DNA of 64,000 bases from WS-11 sp964405235. GTDB lineage: Bacteria; Eisenbacteria; RBG-16-71-46. Where the stretch lies: positions 1 through 64,000 of the forward strand of contig CAYONG010000285.1 in the NCBI GenBank assembly GCA_964405235.1. Reading direction: 5' to 3'. Position 1 is the first letter of the stretch; every line of letters starts with the position of its first letter. The notes under the pieces were generated by a model. That model was not told the DNA's origin. It did not search any database and worked only from the letters and a program-made list of their open reading frames with translations. A program made the position numbers and the translations under genes. Below, in pieces: positions 50,526 to 59,338 of the stretch.

Positions 50526-51651
50526 GACGGCGGACATCGTGGTCGTGGGCGGCGGCGCCTCCGGGCTGTCGGCGGCCGGGGCACTCAAGCACCGGGGCTT
50601 CGGACCCATCGCGCTCGAGCAGGACGAACGGATCGGCGGGACCTGGGCGCGCCGCTACGAGCGCCTGCACCTGCACACCATCCGCCGCTTCTCGGGGCTC
50701 GCCCACTTTGGGATTCCCCGGGACCACCCTCGCTACGTCCCGAAGGACCTCTACGCCCGTTACCTCCAGCGCTATGCCGAGACGCTTGATCTGGACGTTC
50801 GGCTCCGTCAGCGTGTCGATCGGGTCACGAGGGAGAACGGTCGCTGGCGGGTGGAGGCCGGGAGTTCCACGTGGACTGCCCGCGCCGTGATCCTCGCGAC
50901 CGGGCGCTACCGCGCGCCTCTGACCCCGAGCTGGCCGGGCCGCGACGCGTTCCGCGGCCGGCTGCTTCACTCCTCGGCGTACGGCTCCGGCCGGGACTTC
51001 GCCGGCGCGCGGGTGCTCGTGGTCGGAGTCGGCAACAGCGGCGCGGAGATCGCGGCCGATCTCGCCGAGCAGGGCGCCGCCCTGGTCGCGATCGCGGTGC
51101 GCACCCCTCCACCCATCATGCCCCGAGACCTGTTCGGGTTCGTGCCCGCCCAGCTCTTCGGCCTCGTCTTCACCCCGGTCCCGGCGCGGCGCCTGCTCGA
51201 CCGCGCCGGAGCTGTGCTCCGCAGGCTCGGAACCGGAGACCTCGGCCGCTACGGGCTCGGGCGGGAGGCGTGGGGGCCGTTCACCGCCCGACGCCCGGCG
51301 GTGATCGACGTGGGCTTCGTTCGCCAGCTCAAGGCCGGGCGCATCCACGTGCGGCCGAGCGTCGAGCGGCTGACCGCGACCGGCGTGGTCTTCTCGGGGG
51401 GCCAGGAACAGCCGTTCGACACGATCGTGGCGGCCACCGGCTTCCAGACCGGGCTCGGAGCGGTCCTCGACCTCCCAGAGGCGATCGCCGACGACGGCCG
51501 CCCGCGGTTCCGCTCCGGCCGCAAGACACCCTTTCCGGGCCTCTACTTCATCGGCTACGATGAGACGACTCGCGGGGTACTCTACGAGTCGAACCGCGAC
51601 TCGCGCCGGCTCGCCGGCACGGTTGCGACTTTTCTGAGGAATAGGGAATGA
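50512..51651 (+). CDS. Flavin-containing monooxygenase-like NAD(P)/FAD oxidoreductase
   Basis: A 379-residue flavoprotein with an N-terminal FAD motif (VVVGGGASGLSAAG), a second nucleotide motif for NADPH (VLVVGVGNSGAEIAADLAEQ near 170-190), and between them FRGRLLHSSAYGSG, which fits the FxGxxxHxxxW/Y fingerprint of FMO/Baeyer-Villiger monooxygenases. A C-terminal FDTIVAATGFQTG is also typical of the group (YUCCA-like). Oxidises a nucleophilic or carbonyl substrate that is not identifiable. It overlaps the membrane-protein gene by 14 nt and GtrA by ATGA. Confidence 0.85.
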   Translation: MPPAETADIVVVGGGASGLSAAGALKHRGFGPIALEQDERIGGTWARRYERLHLHTIRRFSGLAHFGIPRDHPRYVPKDLYARYLQRYAETLDLDVRLRQRVDRVTRENGRWRVEAGSSTWTARAVILATGRYRAPLTPSWPGRDAFRGRLLHSSAYGSGRDFAGARVLVVGVGNSGAEIAADLAEQGAALVAIAVRTPPPIMPRDLFGFVPAQLFGLVFTPVPARRLLDRAGAVLRRLGTGDLGRYGLGREAWGPFTARRPAVIDVGFVRQLKAGRIHVRPSVERLTATGVVFSGGQEQPFDTIVAATGFQTGLGAVLDLPEAIADDGRPRFRSGRKTPFPGLYFIGYDETTRGVLYESNRDSRRLAGTVATFLRNRE

Positions 51652-52031
51652 ACGTGGCCGTCATCCAGCCCGCCAGGTTCCTCGCCGTGGGTGTCGGCGG
51701 GTACTTCGTGAACCTCGGCGTGTTCGCCGCGCTCTACCACGCCGGGCTCAGGTATATCCCGGCCTCGCTCCTCTCCTATTTCACCTCGAACGCGCTCATG
51801 TACGTGGGCAATCGCTACTTCACGTTCCAGCTTGCACACGAAGGTTTCTGGGGGGCGTACCTGCGTTACATGCTGGTCGGCGCGATCGTCGCCGGCCTCA
51901 ACACCGCGATCCTCGCCCTGATCGTGGAGCGGCTGAGTGTCGATCCGCGTCTCGGCCAGGCCATCTCGCTTCTGCTCGTCACCCCGGTCGGCTTCGTGCT
52001 CTTCAAGCGCTGGACGTTCAGGATCCGCTGA
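51648..52031 (+). CDS. GtrA-family membrane protein
   Basis: A 127-residue protein with four helices and the GtrA pattern (LAVGVGGYFVNLGVFAALYH, SYFTSNALMYVGNRYFTF, TPVGFVLFKRWTFR). GtrA proteins flip or position polyprenyl-phosphate-linked sugars. It overlaps the monooxygenase gene by ATGA and the FAD oxidase by TGATG. In mycobacteria a GtrA-type protein (Rv3789) lies next to DprE1, a polyprenyl-ribose FAD oxidase, so the pair here is suggestive. Confidence 0.88.
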   Translation: MNVAVIQPARFLAVGVGGYFVNLGVFAALYHAGLRYIPASLLSYFTSNALMYVGNRYFTFQLAHEGFWGAYLRYMLVGAIVAGLNTAILALIVERLSVDPRLGQAISLLLVTPVGFVLFKRWTFRIR

Positions 52032-53440
52032 TGGCCCCGACCACGGTCAACGACATCCACTCCGAGTTGAATGAGACGGTAGTCGCCGACGTCGTCGAGG
52101 TGGGCTCTCAGGCGGCGGTGCAGGAGGCGATCGCCCGCGCGAGGTCGGGCGGGCTCCCGGTCGCCATCGCCGGGGGTCGGCACGCCATGGGCGGACAGCA
52201 GTTCTGCGAGGGCGGGCTCCTGCTCGACACCCGCTCGCTCGATCAGGTGGTCGACTTCGATACCGCGCACGGCGTCGTCGAGGTCGGTGCGGGAATCCAG
52301 TGGCCAGCCCTGATCGAGCGGCTCGCGGCCTTGCAGCCGGGGGCGCGGCAGCCGTGGGGGATCGTGCAGAAGCAGACCGGCGCCGACCGTCTCTCGCTCG
52401 GCGGCGCACTCGCGGCGAATGTCCACGGCCGGGGCCTCACCCGGCAGCCGATCGTGAGCGACGTCGAATCGTTCGTGCTGGTCGGCGCCGATGGCCAGGC
52501 GCGCACGTGCAGTCGCACCGAGCACGCGGAGCTCTTCGGGCTCGCGATCGGCGGGTATGGCCTTTTCGGCTGCATCACCTCGTTGCGCTTGAGGCTGGTC
52601 TTGAGGCAGGTGCTCGAGCGCATCGTCGAGGTCCGGCGCCTCGACGAGCTGATGCCGCTGTTCGATCAGCGGATCCGGGACGGGTACCTCTACGGCGATT
52701 TCCAGTTCGCGATCGACCCGGAGAGTGACGACTTCCTCTCCAAGGGCGTCTTCTCGTGCTACCGGCCGATCGGCGACGAGCGGCAGCCGCCCGCGGACCA
52801 GAAGGCGCTCTCCCGCGAGGACTGGCAGCGTCTGCTCTACCTGGCCCACACCGACAAGACGCGTGCGTTCGAACAGTACGTGTCGCACTACCTGGCGACG
52901 TCCGGACAGCTCTACTTCTCGGATGCCCACCAGTTCGCCGATTACAATGACGGCTATCACCGGGCGATCGACGACCGGATGGGCGCCACCGCGCGCGCAA
53001 GCGAGATGATCACCGAGATCTACGTGCCACGCAATCGTCTCGCCGACTTCATGCGGGCGGTGGCCGACGATTTCCGTGCCGACGGCACCGAGGTGATCTA
53101 CGGGACCATCCGGCTGGTCGAGCCCGAGAACGAGACATTCCTCGCCTGGGCCCGCGAGCGCTGGGCCTGCATCATCTTCAACCTCCACACCGTGCATACC
53201 CCGGACGGTCTCGAACACTCCGCCCGCGCGTTCCGGCGCCTGATCGACCGCGCGATCGAGCGCAACGGAAACTACTACCTGACCTACCATCGCTGGGCGA
53301 CCCGCGAGCAGGTCGAGACCTGTTACCGGCAGTTCGCGGAGTTCCTGAAGAAGAAACGCGAGGTCGACCCGGAGGAGCGGTTCCAGAGCACGTGGTATCG
53401 CCACTACCGGACCATGTTCGCGGGGGACCTCCAGCGCTAG
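52031..53440 (+). CDS. FAD-linked oxidase (PCMH/VAO type), possibly DprE1-like
   Basis: A 469-residue flavoprotein of the vanillyl-alcohol-oxidase/PCMH fold. Visible are PVAIAGGRHAMGGQQFCEGG (phosphate-binding loop; its His could hold FAD covalently), VVEVGAGIQWPALIERLAAL, SLGGALAANVHGRGL and IGGYGLFGCITSLRLRLV. The family oxidises alcohols or sugars. GtrA immediately upstream (TGATG coupling) recalls mycobacterial Rv3789-DprE1, where decaprenyl-phospho-ribose is oxidised to the keto form; a DprE2-like reductase is not seen here. General aldonolactone-oxidase-like activity is the alternative. Confidence 0.8.
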   Translation: MAPTTVNDIHSELNETVVADVVEVGSQAAVQEAIARARSGGLPVAIAGGRHAMGGQQFCEGGLLLDTRSLDQVVDFDTAHGVVEVGAGIQWPALIERLAALQPGARQPWGIVQKQTGADRLSLGGALAANVHGRGLTRQPIVSDVESFVLVGADGQARTCSRTEHAELFGLAIGGYGLFGCITSLRLRLVLRQVLERIVEVRRLDELMPLFDQRIRDGYLYGDFQFAIDPESDDFLSKGVFSCYRPIGDERQPPADQKALSREDWQRLLYLAHTDKTRAFEQYVSHYLATSGQLYFSDAHQFADYNDGYHRAIDDRMGATARASEMITEIYVPRNRLADFMRAVADDFRADGTEVIYGTIRLVEPENETFLAWARERWACIIFNLHTVHTPDGLEHSARAFRRLIDRAIERNGNYYLTYHRWATREQVETCYRQFAEFLKKKREVDPEERFQSTWYRHYRTMFAGDLQR

Positions 53441-53539
53441 CATCGCGCTGGCTCGGCAGTGCCGCTCCGTGGCGCGATTCGCCCGCCCGCACGTTCCGGG
53501 GGCACGTTGCGGCGCGGTGGCGCCCTCCCCTCACGCTGA

Positions 53540-53545
53540 TATACT
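53540..53545 (+). promoter_or_regulatory. -10 box TATACT for a leaderless GTG start
   Basis: TATACT ends 8 nt before GTG 53554, the start of the oligopeptide-binding protein. No ribosome-binding sequence lies between and no -35 is obvious. The geometry fits leaderless transcription and decides for the GTG over earlier in-frame starts back to 53392. Confidence 0.5.
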
Positions 53546-53553
53546 GCGCCGCC

Positions 53554-55272
53554 GTGACGCGACTCCTGCTGGCCCTTCGCCCATTCCACCTCCTGATCGT
53601 CGCCTGCGTCGTCGCGATCGGGCCCGGGGGATGCGCCCCCGCGCGCCAGGCCCCGGTCGCCACCTCCTCCTCGGCCGCGCGCTGGTTCGGCGATACCTCT
53701 CCCCCCTCGGGGAACGTGCTCCGCTTCAACCTGGGCGCGGAGCCTGAGACCTACGACCCGAGCATCGCGGTCGGGCAGCCGGACGGGCGCGTGGCGCGCC
53801 TCCTGTTCGAGGGCCTGACGCGCGAGGATCCACAGACGCTCGAGCCGCTCCCCGGCCAGGCGTATCGCTGGGACATCACGGCCGACGGGATGACCTACAC
53901 GTTCCACCTGCGGCCCGGCATCCGGTGGAGCGACGGGCGTCCGGTCACGTCGCACGACTTCCGCTGGAGCTGGTTGCGCGTGCTCAAACCCGAGACCGCG
54001 GCGCGCTACGCGAGCTTTATCTACCCGGTGGTCAACGCCGAGGCGTACAACAAGGGCGAGATCAAGGACGAGAACCTGGTGGGCCTCGAGGCGCCGGACG
54101 ACAGCACATTCATCGTGCGGCTCGCGGCGCCGGTGCCCTACTTCCTCTACCTCACCCAGTTCTACACCTGCCTGCCGGTGCCGCACTGGGCCATCGAGAA
54201 ACACGGCAACCGCTGGACCCTGCCGGCCAACATCGTCACCAATGGCGCCTTCACACTCGATTACTGGCGGCAGAACAATCGTTTCGAGTTCGTGAGGAAT
54301 CCGCGCTACTGGGACGCGGCGAGCGTCAAGCTCGACCGACTGATCGGCTTTTGCATCGACGATCTCAACACGTCATTCAACCTCTACAAGTCGGGCGTCA
54401 TCGACTGGTGCCCGAGCGGCTATTTGCCCTCGCAGTTCATCCCTTACGTGCGGGGCTACTCCGACTTCAAACATGGCGACTACCAGGGCGTCTATTTCTA
54501 TTCGATCTGCGTGACGAAGCCGCCATTGAACCATCCCGACGTGCGGCGCGCACTAAAGCTCGCCGTGGACCGGGACGCGATCGCCAACGACCTGCTCAAG
54601 GGCAGCCGCCGTCCGTGGGGCAACTTCGCCCCCTCGGGGTACCCCGGTTATCAGAACCCGCCCGGCATCCGGTATGACCCGCCGAAAGCGCGCGAGTATC
54701 TGGCCCGGGCGGGATTTCCGGACGGCAGGGGGTTCCCGAAGATCTCCATTCTGATCAACACCAGCGAGGATCACCGCCGCATCGCCGAGGCGATCCAGGC
54801 GATGTGGAAGCGCGAGCTGGGGATCCCGGTCGAGGTGTTCAACCAGGAATGGGGCTCCTATCTCCAGGCCACGAGCGCGCTGCGGTACGACGTGGCGAGG
54901 CGATCCTGGATCGGCGACTACCTCGACCCCAACACGTTTCTCTCGTGCTACGTCACCGGGGATGGCAACAACCGCACCGGCTGGGGCAATCCGCGCTACG
55001 ATCGAATGCTGCGTGAGGCGGCGAAGGAGCTGGACCCCGCGAAACGGTTCGCGATCCTGCGCGAGGCCGAGATCCTGCTGCTCGACGAAGGGCCGGTCAT
55101 TCCCATCTACCACTATTCCACCAACGAGCTGGTGAAACCCTACGTCCGCGGCATCTACCGCACGCCGCTCGACATTCACCCGCTCACCCGCGTGTGGATC
55201 GACCATGAGTGGGAGCGCACCACGGCACCGGTCGCCGCCGGCGGGACGACCACACCCGCAGGGGCCCGATGA
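53554..55272 (+). CDS. Oligopeptide ABC transporter substrate-binding lipoprotein (OppA/SBP_bac_5)
   Basis: A 572-residue extracytoplasmic solute-binding protein. The N-terminus MTRLLLALRPFHLLIVACVV leads to GPGGC with Cys27 as probable lipid site, although the lipobox (-3 Pro) is poor. Family motifs are LRFNLGAEPETYDPSIAVGQ, YTFHLRPGIRWSDGRPVTSH, LNHPDVRRALKLAVDRDAIA and YLDPNTFLSCYVTGDGN. It captures peptides or similar ligands. GTG 53554 is chosen because of the TATACT box and because upstream residues have no family match. Its TGA overlaps the permease ATG (ATGA). Confidence 0.9.
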   Translation: MTRLLLALRPFHLLIVACVVAIGPGGCAPARQAPVATSSSAARWFGDTSPPSGNVLRFNLGAEPETYDPSIAVGQPDGRVARLLFEGLTREDPQTLEPLPGQAYRWDITADGMTYTFHLRPGIRWSDGRPVTSHDFRWSWLRVLKPETAARYASFIYPVVNAEAYNKGEIKDENLVGLEAPDDSTFIVRLAAPVPYFLYLTQFYTCLPVPHWAIEKHGNRWTLPANIVTNGAFTLDYWRQNNRFEFVRNPRYWDAASVKLDRLIGFCIDDLNTSFNLYKSGVIDWCPSGYLPSQFIPYVRGYSDFKHGDYQGVYFYSICVTKPPLNHPDVRRALKLAVDRDAIANDLLKGSRRPWGNFAPSGYPGYQNPPGIRYDPPKAREYLARAGFPDGRGFPKISILINTSEDHRRIAEAIQAMWKRELGIPVEVFNQEWGSYLQATSALRYDVARRSWIGDYLDPNTFLSCYVTGDGNNRTGWGNPRYDRMLREAAKELDPAKRFAILREAEILLLDEGPVIPIYHYSTNELVKPYVRGIYRTPLDIHPLTRVWIDHEWERTTAPVAAGGTTTPAGAR

Positions 55273-56192
55273 GCCTGGTGGGATTCATTGTCCGGCGCGT
55301 GCTCATCATCATCCCCACGCTCTGGGTGATCGCCACCCTCACGTTCTTCCTCGTCCACGCCGCGCCCGGCGGCCCCTTCCAGGCCGAGCGCGAGATCCCC
55401 GCGGCCGCCAAAGAGCAGCTGATGCGCAAGTACGGACTCGATCAGCCGCTGCATCGTCAGTACCTGAGCTTCCTCGCCAACGCCGCGCGGCTCGATTTCG
55501 GACCCTCCTACAAGTTCCCGCAGCGCCAGGTGCGCGAGATCATCCTCGAGGCGTTCCCGGTCTCGGCCGAGCTGGGCGGGTGGGCGCTGCTGGTCGCCAT
55601 CCTCTTCGGCGTTCCGATCGGCGTGATCGCGGCGGTAAAACAGAACTCGAGCGCCGACTACGCGGCCATGGGCATCGCGCTCGCCGGGGTCTCGGTGCCC
55701 AACTTCGTGCTCGGCCCGCTGCTGGTGCTGGGTCTCTCGCTCACGGTCTTCCTGCTGCCGCCGGCGCTCTGGCAGGGTCCCGAGAGCCGCATCCTGCCGG
55801 TGTTGACGCTCTCCACCGCCTACGTCGCCTATATCGCGCGGCTCACGCGCGGCGGGATGCTCGAAGTGCTGCGCCAGGATTACATACGCACGGCCAGGGC
55901 CAAGGGCCTGTCCGAGTGGGTCGTGGTCGGCAAGCACGCGCTGCGGCTCGGCATCCTGCCGGTGGTGTCGTACATCGGGCCCGCCACGGCGCGCATCATC
56001 ATGGGCTCGATCGTTGTCGAGAGCATCTTCGCCGTGCCCGGCCTGGGCCGCTACCTCGTCAACGCCGCGTTCAACCGCGACTACACGCTGGTGCTGGGCG
56101 AAGTGCTCTTCTACGCCGGCTTCCTGATGGTCCTGAACCTCGTCATCGACGTCGCCTACACGCGGCTCGACCCGCGCGTGGAGCTGGCCTGA
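55269..56192 (+). CDS. Oligopeptide/dipeptide ABC permease, OppB/DppB type
   Basis: A 307-residue membrane protein with an N-terminal RRVLIIIPTLWVIATLTFFL helix, the HAAPGGPF motif, six helices and a permease EAA loop (RTARAKGLSEWVVVGKHALR). This is the first permease half of a peptide importer. It starts inside the binding-protein stop (ATGA) and lies 25 nt before the second permease. Confidence 0.93.
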   Translation: MSLVGFIVRRVLIIIPTLWVIATLTFFLVHAAPGGPFQAEREIPAAAKEQLMRKYGLDQPLHRQYLSFLANAARLDFGPSYKFPQRQVREIILEAFPVSAELGGWALLVAILFGVPIGVIAAVKQNSSADYAAMGIALAGVSVPNFVLGPLLVLGLSLTVFLLPPALWQGPESRILPVLTLSTAYVAYIARLTRGGMLEVLRQDYIRTARAKGLSEWVVVGKHALRLGILPVVSYIGPATARIIMGSIVVESIFAVPGLGRYLVNAAFNRDYTLVLGEVLFYAGFLMVLNLVIDVAYTRLDPRVELA

Positions 56193-56217
56193 GCGCGCAG
56201 CGCGAGAGGAGCTTTCA

Positions 56218-57129
56218 ATGAGTACGGCCGCCGCCCCCCTCGTCCTCGGCGAACAGACCCTTGCCAGCGCCCGGCCGGGGAGCCTGTGGGCCGACGCGTG
56301 GAAGCGCCTGCGGCGCAATCGCGCGGCCGTGTTCTCCGCCGTGTTTCTGACGTGGATCGCCCTCACCGCGATCTTCGCACCGTGGCTGCCCGGGTTGCAG
56401 GACCCGACCATCCAGGACCTCAAGCTGGGCGCGACCCCGCCTTCGGCCGCCCACTGGTTCGGCACCGACGAGCTGGGGCGCGACACGTTGGCGCGCGTCG
56501 TCCACGGCGGACGCATCTCGCTCATGGTCGGCCTGGTCGCCACCTTCGTGAGCCTCCTCATCGGAGTGAGCTGGGGCGCGGTGGCGGGCTACCGCGGCGG
56601 CAAGACCGACGAGGTCATGATGCGGTTCGTGGACATCCTCTACTCGCTGCCCTACATCTTCCTCGTCATCCTCCTGCTGGTGTTCTTCAGCCGCAGCATC
56701 CTGATGCTGTTCGTGGCGCTCGGCCTGGTGCAGTGGCTGACCATGGCGCGCATCGTGCGCGGGCAGGTGCTCTCGCTCCGCCAGCAGACCTTCGTCGAAG
56801 CCGCCCGCGCGCTGGGCGCGAGCGACGCCGCCATCATCTTCCGCCACATCGTGCCCAACACGCTCGGTCCGGTGATCGTCTACACCACGCTCACCGTTCC
56901 GGCGATCATTCTGCAGGAGGCGTTCCTCTCGTTCCTGGGGCTCGGCGTGCAACCGCCCGACGCGTCCTGGGGCACGCTGGTCTCGGACGGCGCGCGGGTG
57001 CTGGCGTTGTTCCCGTGGCTGGTCGCATTCCCGGGCGCCGCGCTCTCGCTCACACTGCTGTGCTTCAACTTCCTCGGGGATGGCCTGCGCGACGCGCTCG
57101 ATCCCCAGGATCGCCGCGACGTGGCGTAG
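56218..57129 (+). CDS. Oligopeptide/dipeptide ABC permease, OppC/DppC type
   Basis: A 303-residue membrane protein starting after AGAGGAG. It has the OppC N-terminal cytoplasmic part (SLWADAWKRLRRNRAAVFSA), HWFGTDELGRDTLARVVHGG, and the EAA loop (FVEAARALGASDAAIIFRHI). It completes the permease dimer with the gene before it. No ATPase gene follows: the next gene is on the opposite strand 13 nt away, so the ATP-binding subunits must be encoded elsewhere. Confidence 0.93.
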   Translation: MSTAAAPLVLGEQTLASARPGSLWADAWKRLRRNRAAVFSAVFLTWIALTAIFAPWLPGLQDPTIQDLKLGATPPSAAHWFGTDELGRDTLARVVHGGRISLMVGLVATFVSLLIGVSWGAVAGYRGGKTDEVMMRFVDILYSLPYIFLVILLLVFFSRSILMLFVALGLVQWLTMARIVRGQVLSLRQQTFVEAARALGASDAAIIFRHIVPNTLGPVIVYTTLTVPAIILQEAFLSFLGLGVQPPDASWGTLVSDGARVLALFPWLVAFPGAALSLTLLCFNFLGDGLRDALDPQDRRDVA

Positions 57130-57141
57130 GGTGATGACGCT

Positions 57142-59211
57142 TCAGTTCCGCACCTCGAGCGACCCGCGAGGCATCATTTCGCGGATCGTAGAGGCCCAGC
57201 GGTTCGCCTCCTGGTCGTCGACGCCATCGCCCGCCAGCGCGAAATAGCGGCGGAACGAGGCGAACGCTTCGAGATACTGCTGCTGGCGGGCCTGGATCAT
57301 CGCCCAGCGGCGCCAGGCCCCCGGCCATTCGGGCGCCAGCGCGCGGGCCGCATAGGCCTCGAGCATCCCTAAGGGATCATCGGAATCGCGCGCCAGCCGA
57401 AGGTCCGCAAGCAGGGCATGGGCTCCGGGGTCCAGTGCGCGACGGCGGACCGCATCCTCCATGAGTGCGATCGCCCCCAGCGTATCTCCTGCCGCGGATG
57501 CCGCGAGCGCCCTCTCGATCTCGGGCGTGGGACCGCCGGCCGCGACGCAGCCCAGGCCCTGTAGCGACCCCAGCGCGCCCCGGCGGTCGTCCAGCGCCCA
57601 TTGCACCCAGGGCAACAGGCGACTCGTCGGCTCTCGGGGCGAACGCTCCCGCTCGAAGAGCAGCACCTCGCGCGCCGCATGCAGCTTGTCCGCCACCACC
57701 AGGCTTAGCCCAAGGTCGGCCAGCCTCCCGGGCCCGGCGGGGAGCTCGGTGAGCGAATCGCCGACGCCGGAGAGCACGAAGAACGCGCCGCGCCGCGCCC
57801 GCTCGGCCGTAAACCCGCTCAGGTAGTAGGCGCGCAGGCTGCTGTCGCGGTAGGCCCTGCGGATGAGCGGCCCGTCCCCCGCCTGGAAGGCGATGTTGGC
57901 CTTGAGGCCGGTGAAGAACAGCGTGCTGCCCGGCGGGAGGATCGGGTGCAGCCGCCGGAGGTCCGCGAGGTATCGCGACAGCTGCGGGATCGCCCGGTCG
58001 ATGTAGTAGCGGTTGATGTGCGACTGCGGCGTCCACGGATCCCGACCGACCCCGAAGGCGTCGAGCGCCCGCGCGCTCGCCGAGCCGCAGGCAAGCAGAG
58101 TCAGGGCCGCCAGCGCCAGGTTCGGCGGGCGGCGCGCCAGCCAGGCCCCCAGCGCGAGTGCCACGCCGCACATGGCGAACAAGTAATAGTAGGCGCTCCA
58201 GAACTCTGCGGCCGCGACAATCGGCACCGCCGCGAGCAGCGACCAGAAGAAACCCAGGCGGACGGCTCCGCCGGCCGGCAAAGGGGAGGCGGGCACGACT
58301 GCGCCCGCCTCGCCGTCGCGCGAGGCGTTCCCGCGCTGCGCGCGGTACAGCGTCACCGCCAGGAGCATCAGGGCGAGCGGGATCCACGGCGGCCAAGCCC
58401 TTGGCAGGTGCCCGAACTCCCCTGCCTTCCACTCCAGCCCGATGCTCACCTGGAGGAGATGGACGAGAACGGCAAGCGGCGCGGTCGGATGGAACTCAAT
58501 CCCGCTCACCGGCCGCGTCCGCGTCTGCAGCATCAAGCACCAGATGAGCGCCCAGACTGCCAACGCCGCGGCGAGCGGCCAGGCTCTGCGGAGCGGTGAA
58601 GTCCATGGCTCACCTGGCTTTCTGTCCGCCATGACCGCGATCGCGGGCATCAACAGCACCGTCTCCTTGGAGAGCGCGGCCAGGAGCAGGGCGAGGCCCG
58701 CGAGGAGCGTCCGCCCGCGCAGATGGAGCAGCAGGGAGAGGAGCGCGCCGTTCACGGCCAGGAGCTCCTGGCTCCCGCACGCCCACTTGACCGGCACGTC
58801 GGCGGCATAGTGGAGCGCCAGGAATGCGGTGGCGATCAGACCCGCCCGCTCCCCGGCGATCCTGCGAACGAGCAGGAACAGCAGCACCAGCGTGCTCAGG
58901 AACAGCAGCAGGTTCGAGATGTGGAAGGCGAGATCCGACTCGTGCGTACCCCGGGCGAGCAACCAGAAGTACGCCTGCCGGCTGACCGGTCGGAAGTAGT
59001 TGCCCAGCGGATCGGGTCGCGCGAGCGCCTCGGGCAACGAGAGTCCACGCACCTGGTCGAGGAACAGGTTGTCATCGGCGAAGAACGGGGTCCGGAGCGA
59101 GGGCAGGTGCAGGATGGTCGCGGCGGTAAGGATGAGCCCGAGGTAGAACCAGACCGGGAGCGCAAAGGCGGGGCTCGGCGGGTGGATGCGGGCGGGCGCT
59201 GGCTCGGGCAT
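57142..59211 (-). CDS. TMTC-like GT-C membrane protein with C-terminal TPR-like region
   Basis: A 689-residue polytopic protein. N-terminal features of GT-C/TMTC proteins are FFADDNLFLDQVRGLSL with the acidic pair in the first loop, GNYFRPVSRQAYFWLL, ALHYAADVPVKWACGSQELL and ALLLAALSKETVLLMPAI. About ten helices run to residue 400, followed by a soluble C-terminal half (RRIRPAYRD-type segment, then TPR-like helices such as AIALMEDAVRRRALDPGAHA). It may glycosylate exported proteins, but sugar and acceptor are unknown. ATG 59211 is preceded by a TACTAT -10 box; an in-frame ATG at 59235 lies upstream of that box's downstream side and is disfavoured. Confidence 0.75.
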   Translation of the reverse strand: MPEPAPARIHPPSPAFALPVWFYLGLILTAATILHLPSLRTPFFADDNLFLDQVRGLSLPEALARPDPLGNYFRPVSRQAYFWLLARGTHESDLAFHISNLLLFLSTLVLLFLLVRRIAGERAGLIATAFLALHYAADVPVKWACGSQELLAVNGALLSLLLHLRGRTLLAGLALLLAALSKETVLLMPAIAVMADRKPGEPWTSPLRRAWPLAAALAVWALIWCLMLQTRTRPVSGIEFHPTAPLAVLVHLLQVSIGLEWKAGEFGHLPRAWPPWIPLALMLLAVTLYRAQRGNASRDGEAGAVVPASPLPAGGAVRLGFFWSLLAAVPIVAAAEFWSAYYYLFAMCGVALALGAWLARRPPNLALAALTLLACGSASARALDAFGVGRDPWTPQSHINRYYIDRAIPQLSRYLADLRRLHPILPPGSTLFFTGLKANIAFQAGDGPLIRRAYRDSSLRAYYLSGFTAERARRGAFFVLSGVGDSLTELPAGPGRLADLGLSLVVADKLHAAREVLLFERERSPREPTSRLLPWVQWALDDRRGALGSLQGLGCVAAGGPTPEIERALAASAAGDTLGAIALMEDAVRRRALDPGAHALLADLRLARDSDDPLGMLEAYAARALAPEWPGAWRRWAMIQARQQQYLEAFASFRRYFALAGDGVDDQEANRWASTIREMMPRGSLEVRN

Positions 59212-59222
59212 TGCGGAGTCGC

Positions 59223-59228
59223 ATAGTA
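59223..59228 (-). promoter_or_regulatory. -10 box TACTAT upstream of the GT-C/TPR gene
   Basis: On the minus strand TACTAT ends 11 nt before ATG 59211. No matching -35 or ribosome-binding site is seen, so the leader would be very short. Confidence 0.35.
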
Positions 59229-59291
59229 CATGCATTGGGCCGGACGAGCTTCACCCGCGAGAGGATGTCCCGGACGCACCGACGGCGCTTC

Positions 59292-59322
59292 GCGCCGATG
59301 CGCCCCACTTGCGCATCGGCGC
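59292..59322 (-). terminator. 12-bp perfect hairpin after the S9 peptidase gene
   Basis: GCGCCGATGCGC (59292-59303) pairs with GCGCATCGGCGC (59311-59322) around a 7-nt loop, 16 nt after the peptidase stop and before the promoter of the next minus-strand gene. It has no U-tract, so it may be a Rho-assisted terminator or mRNA-end stabiliser. Confidence 0.6.
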
Positions 59323-59338
59323 AATCTGACTTCCTGCG

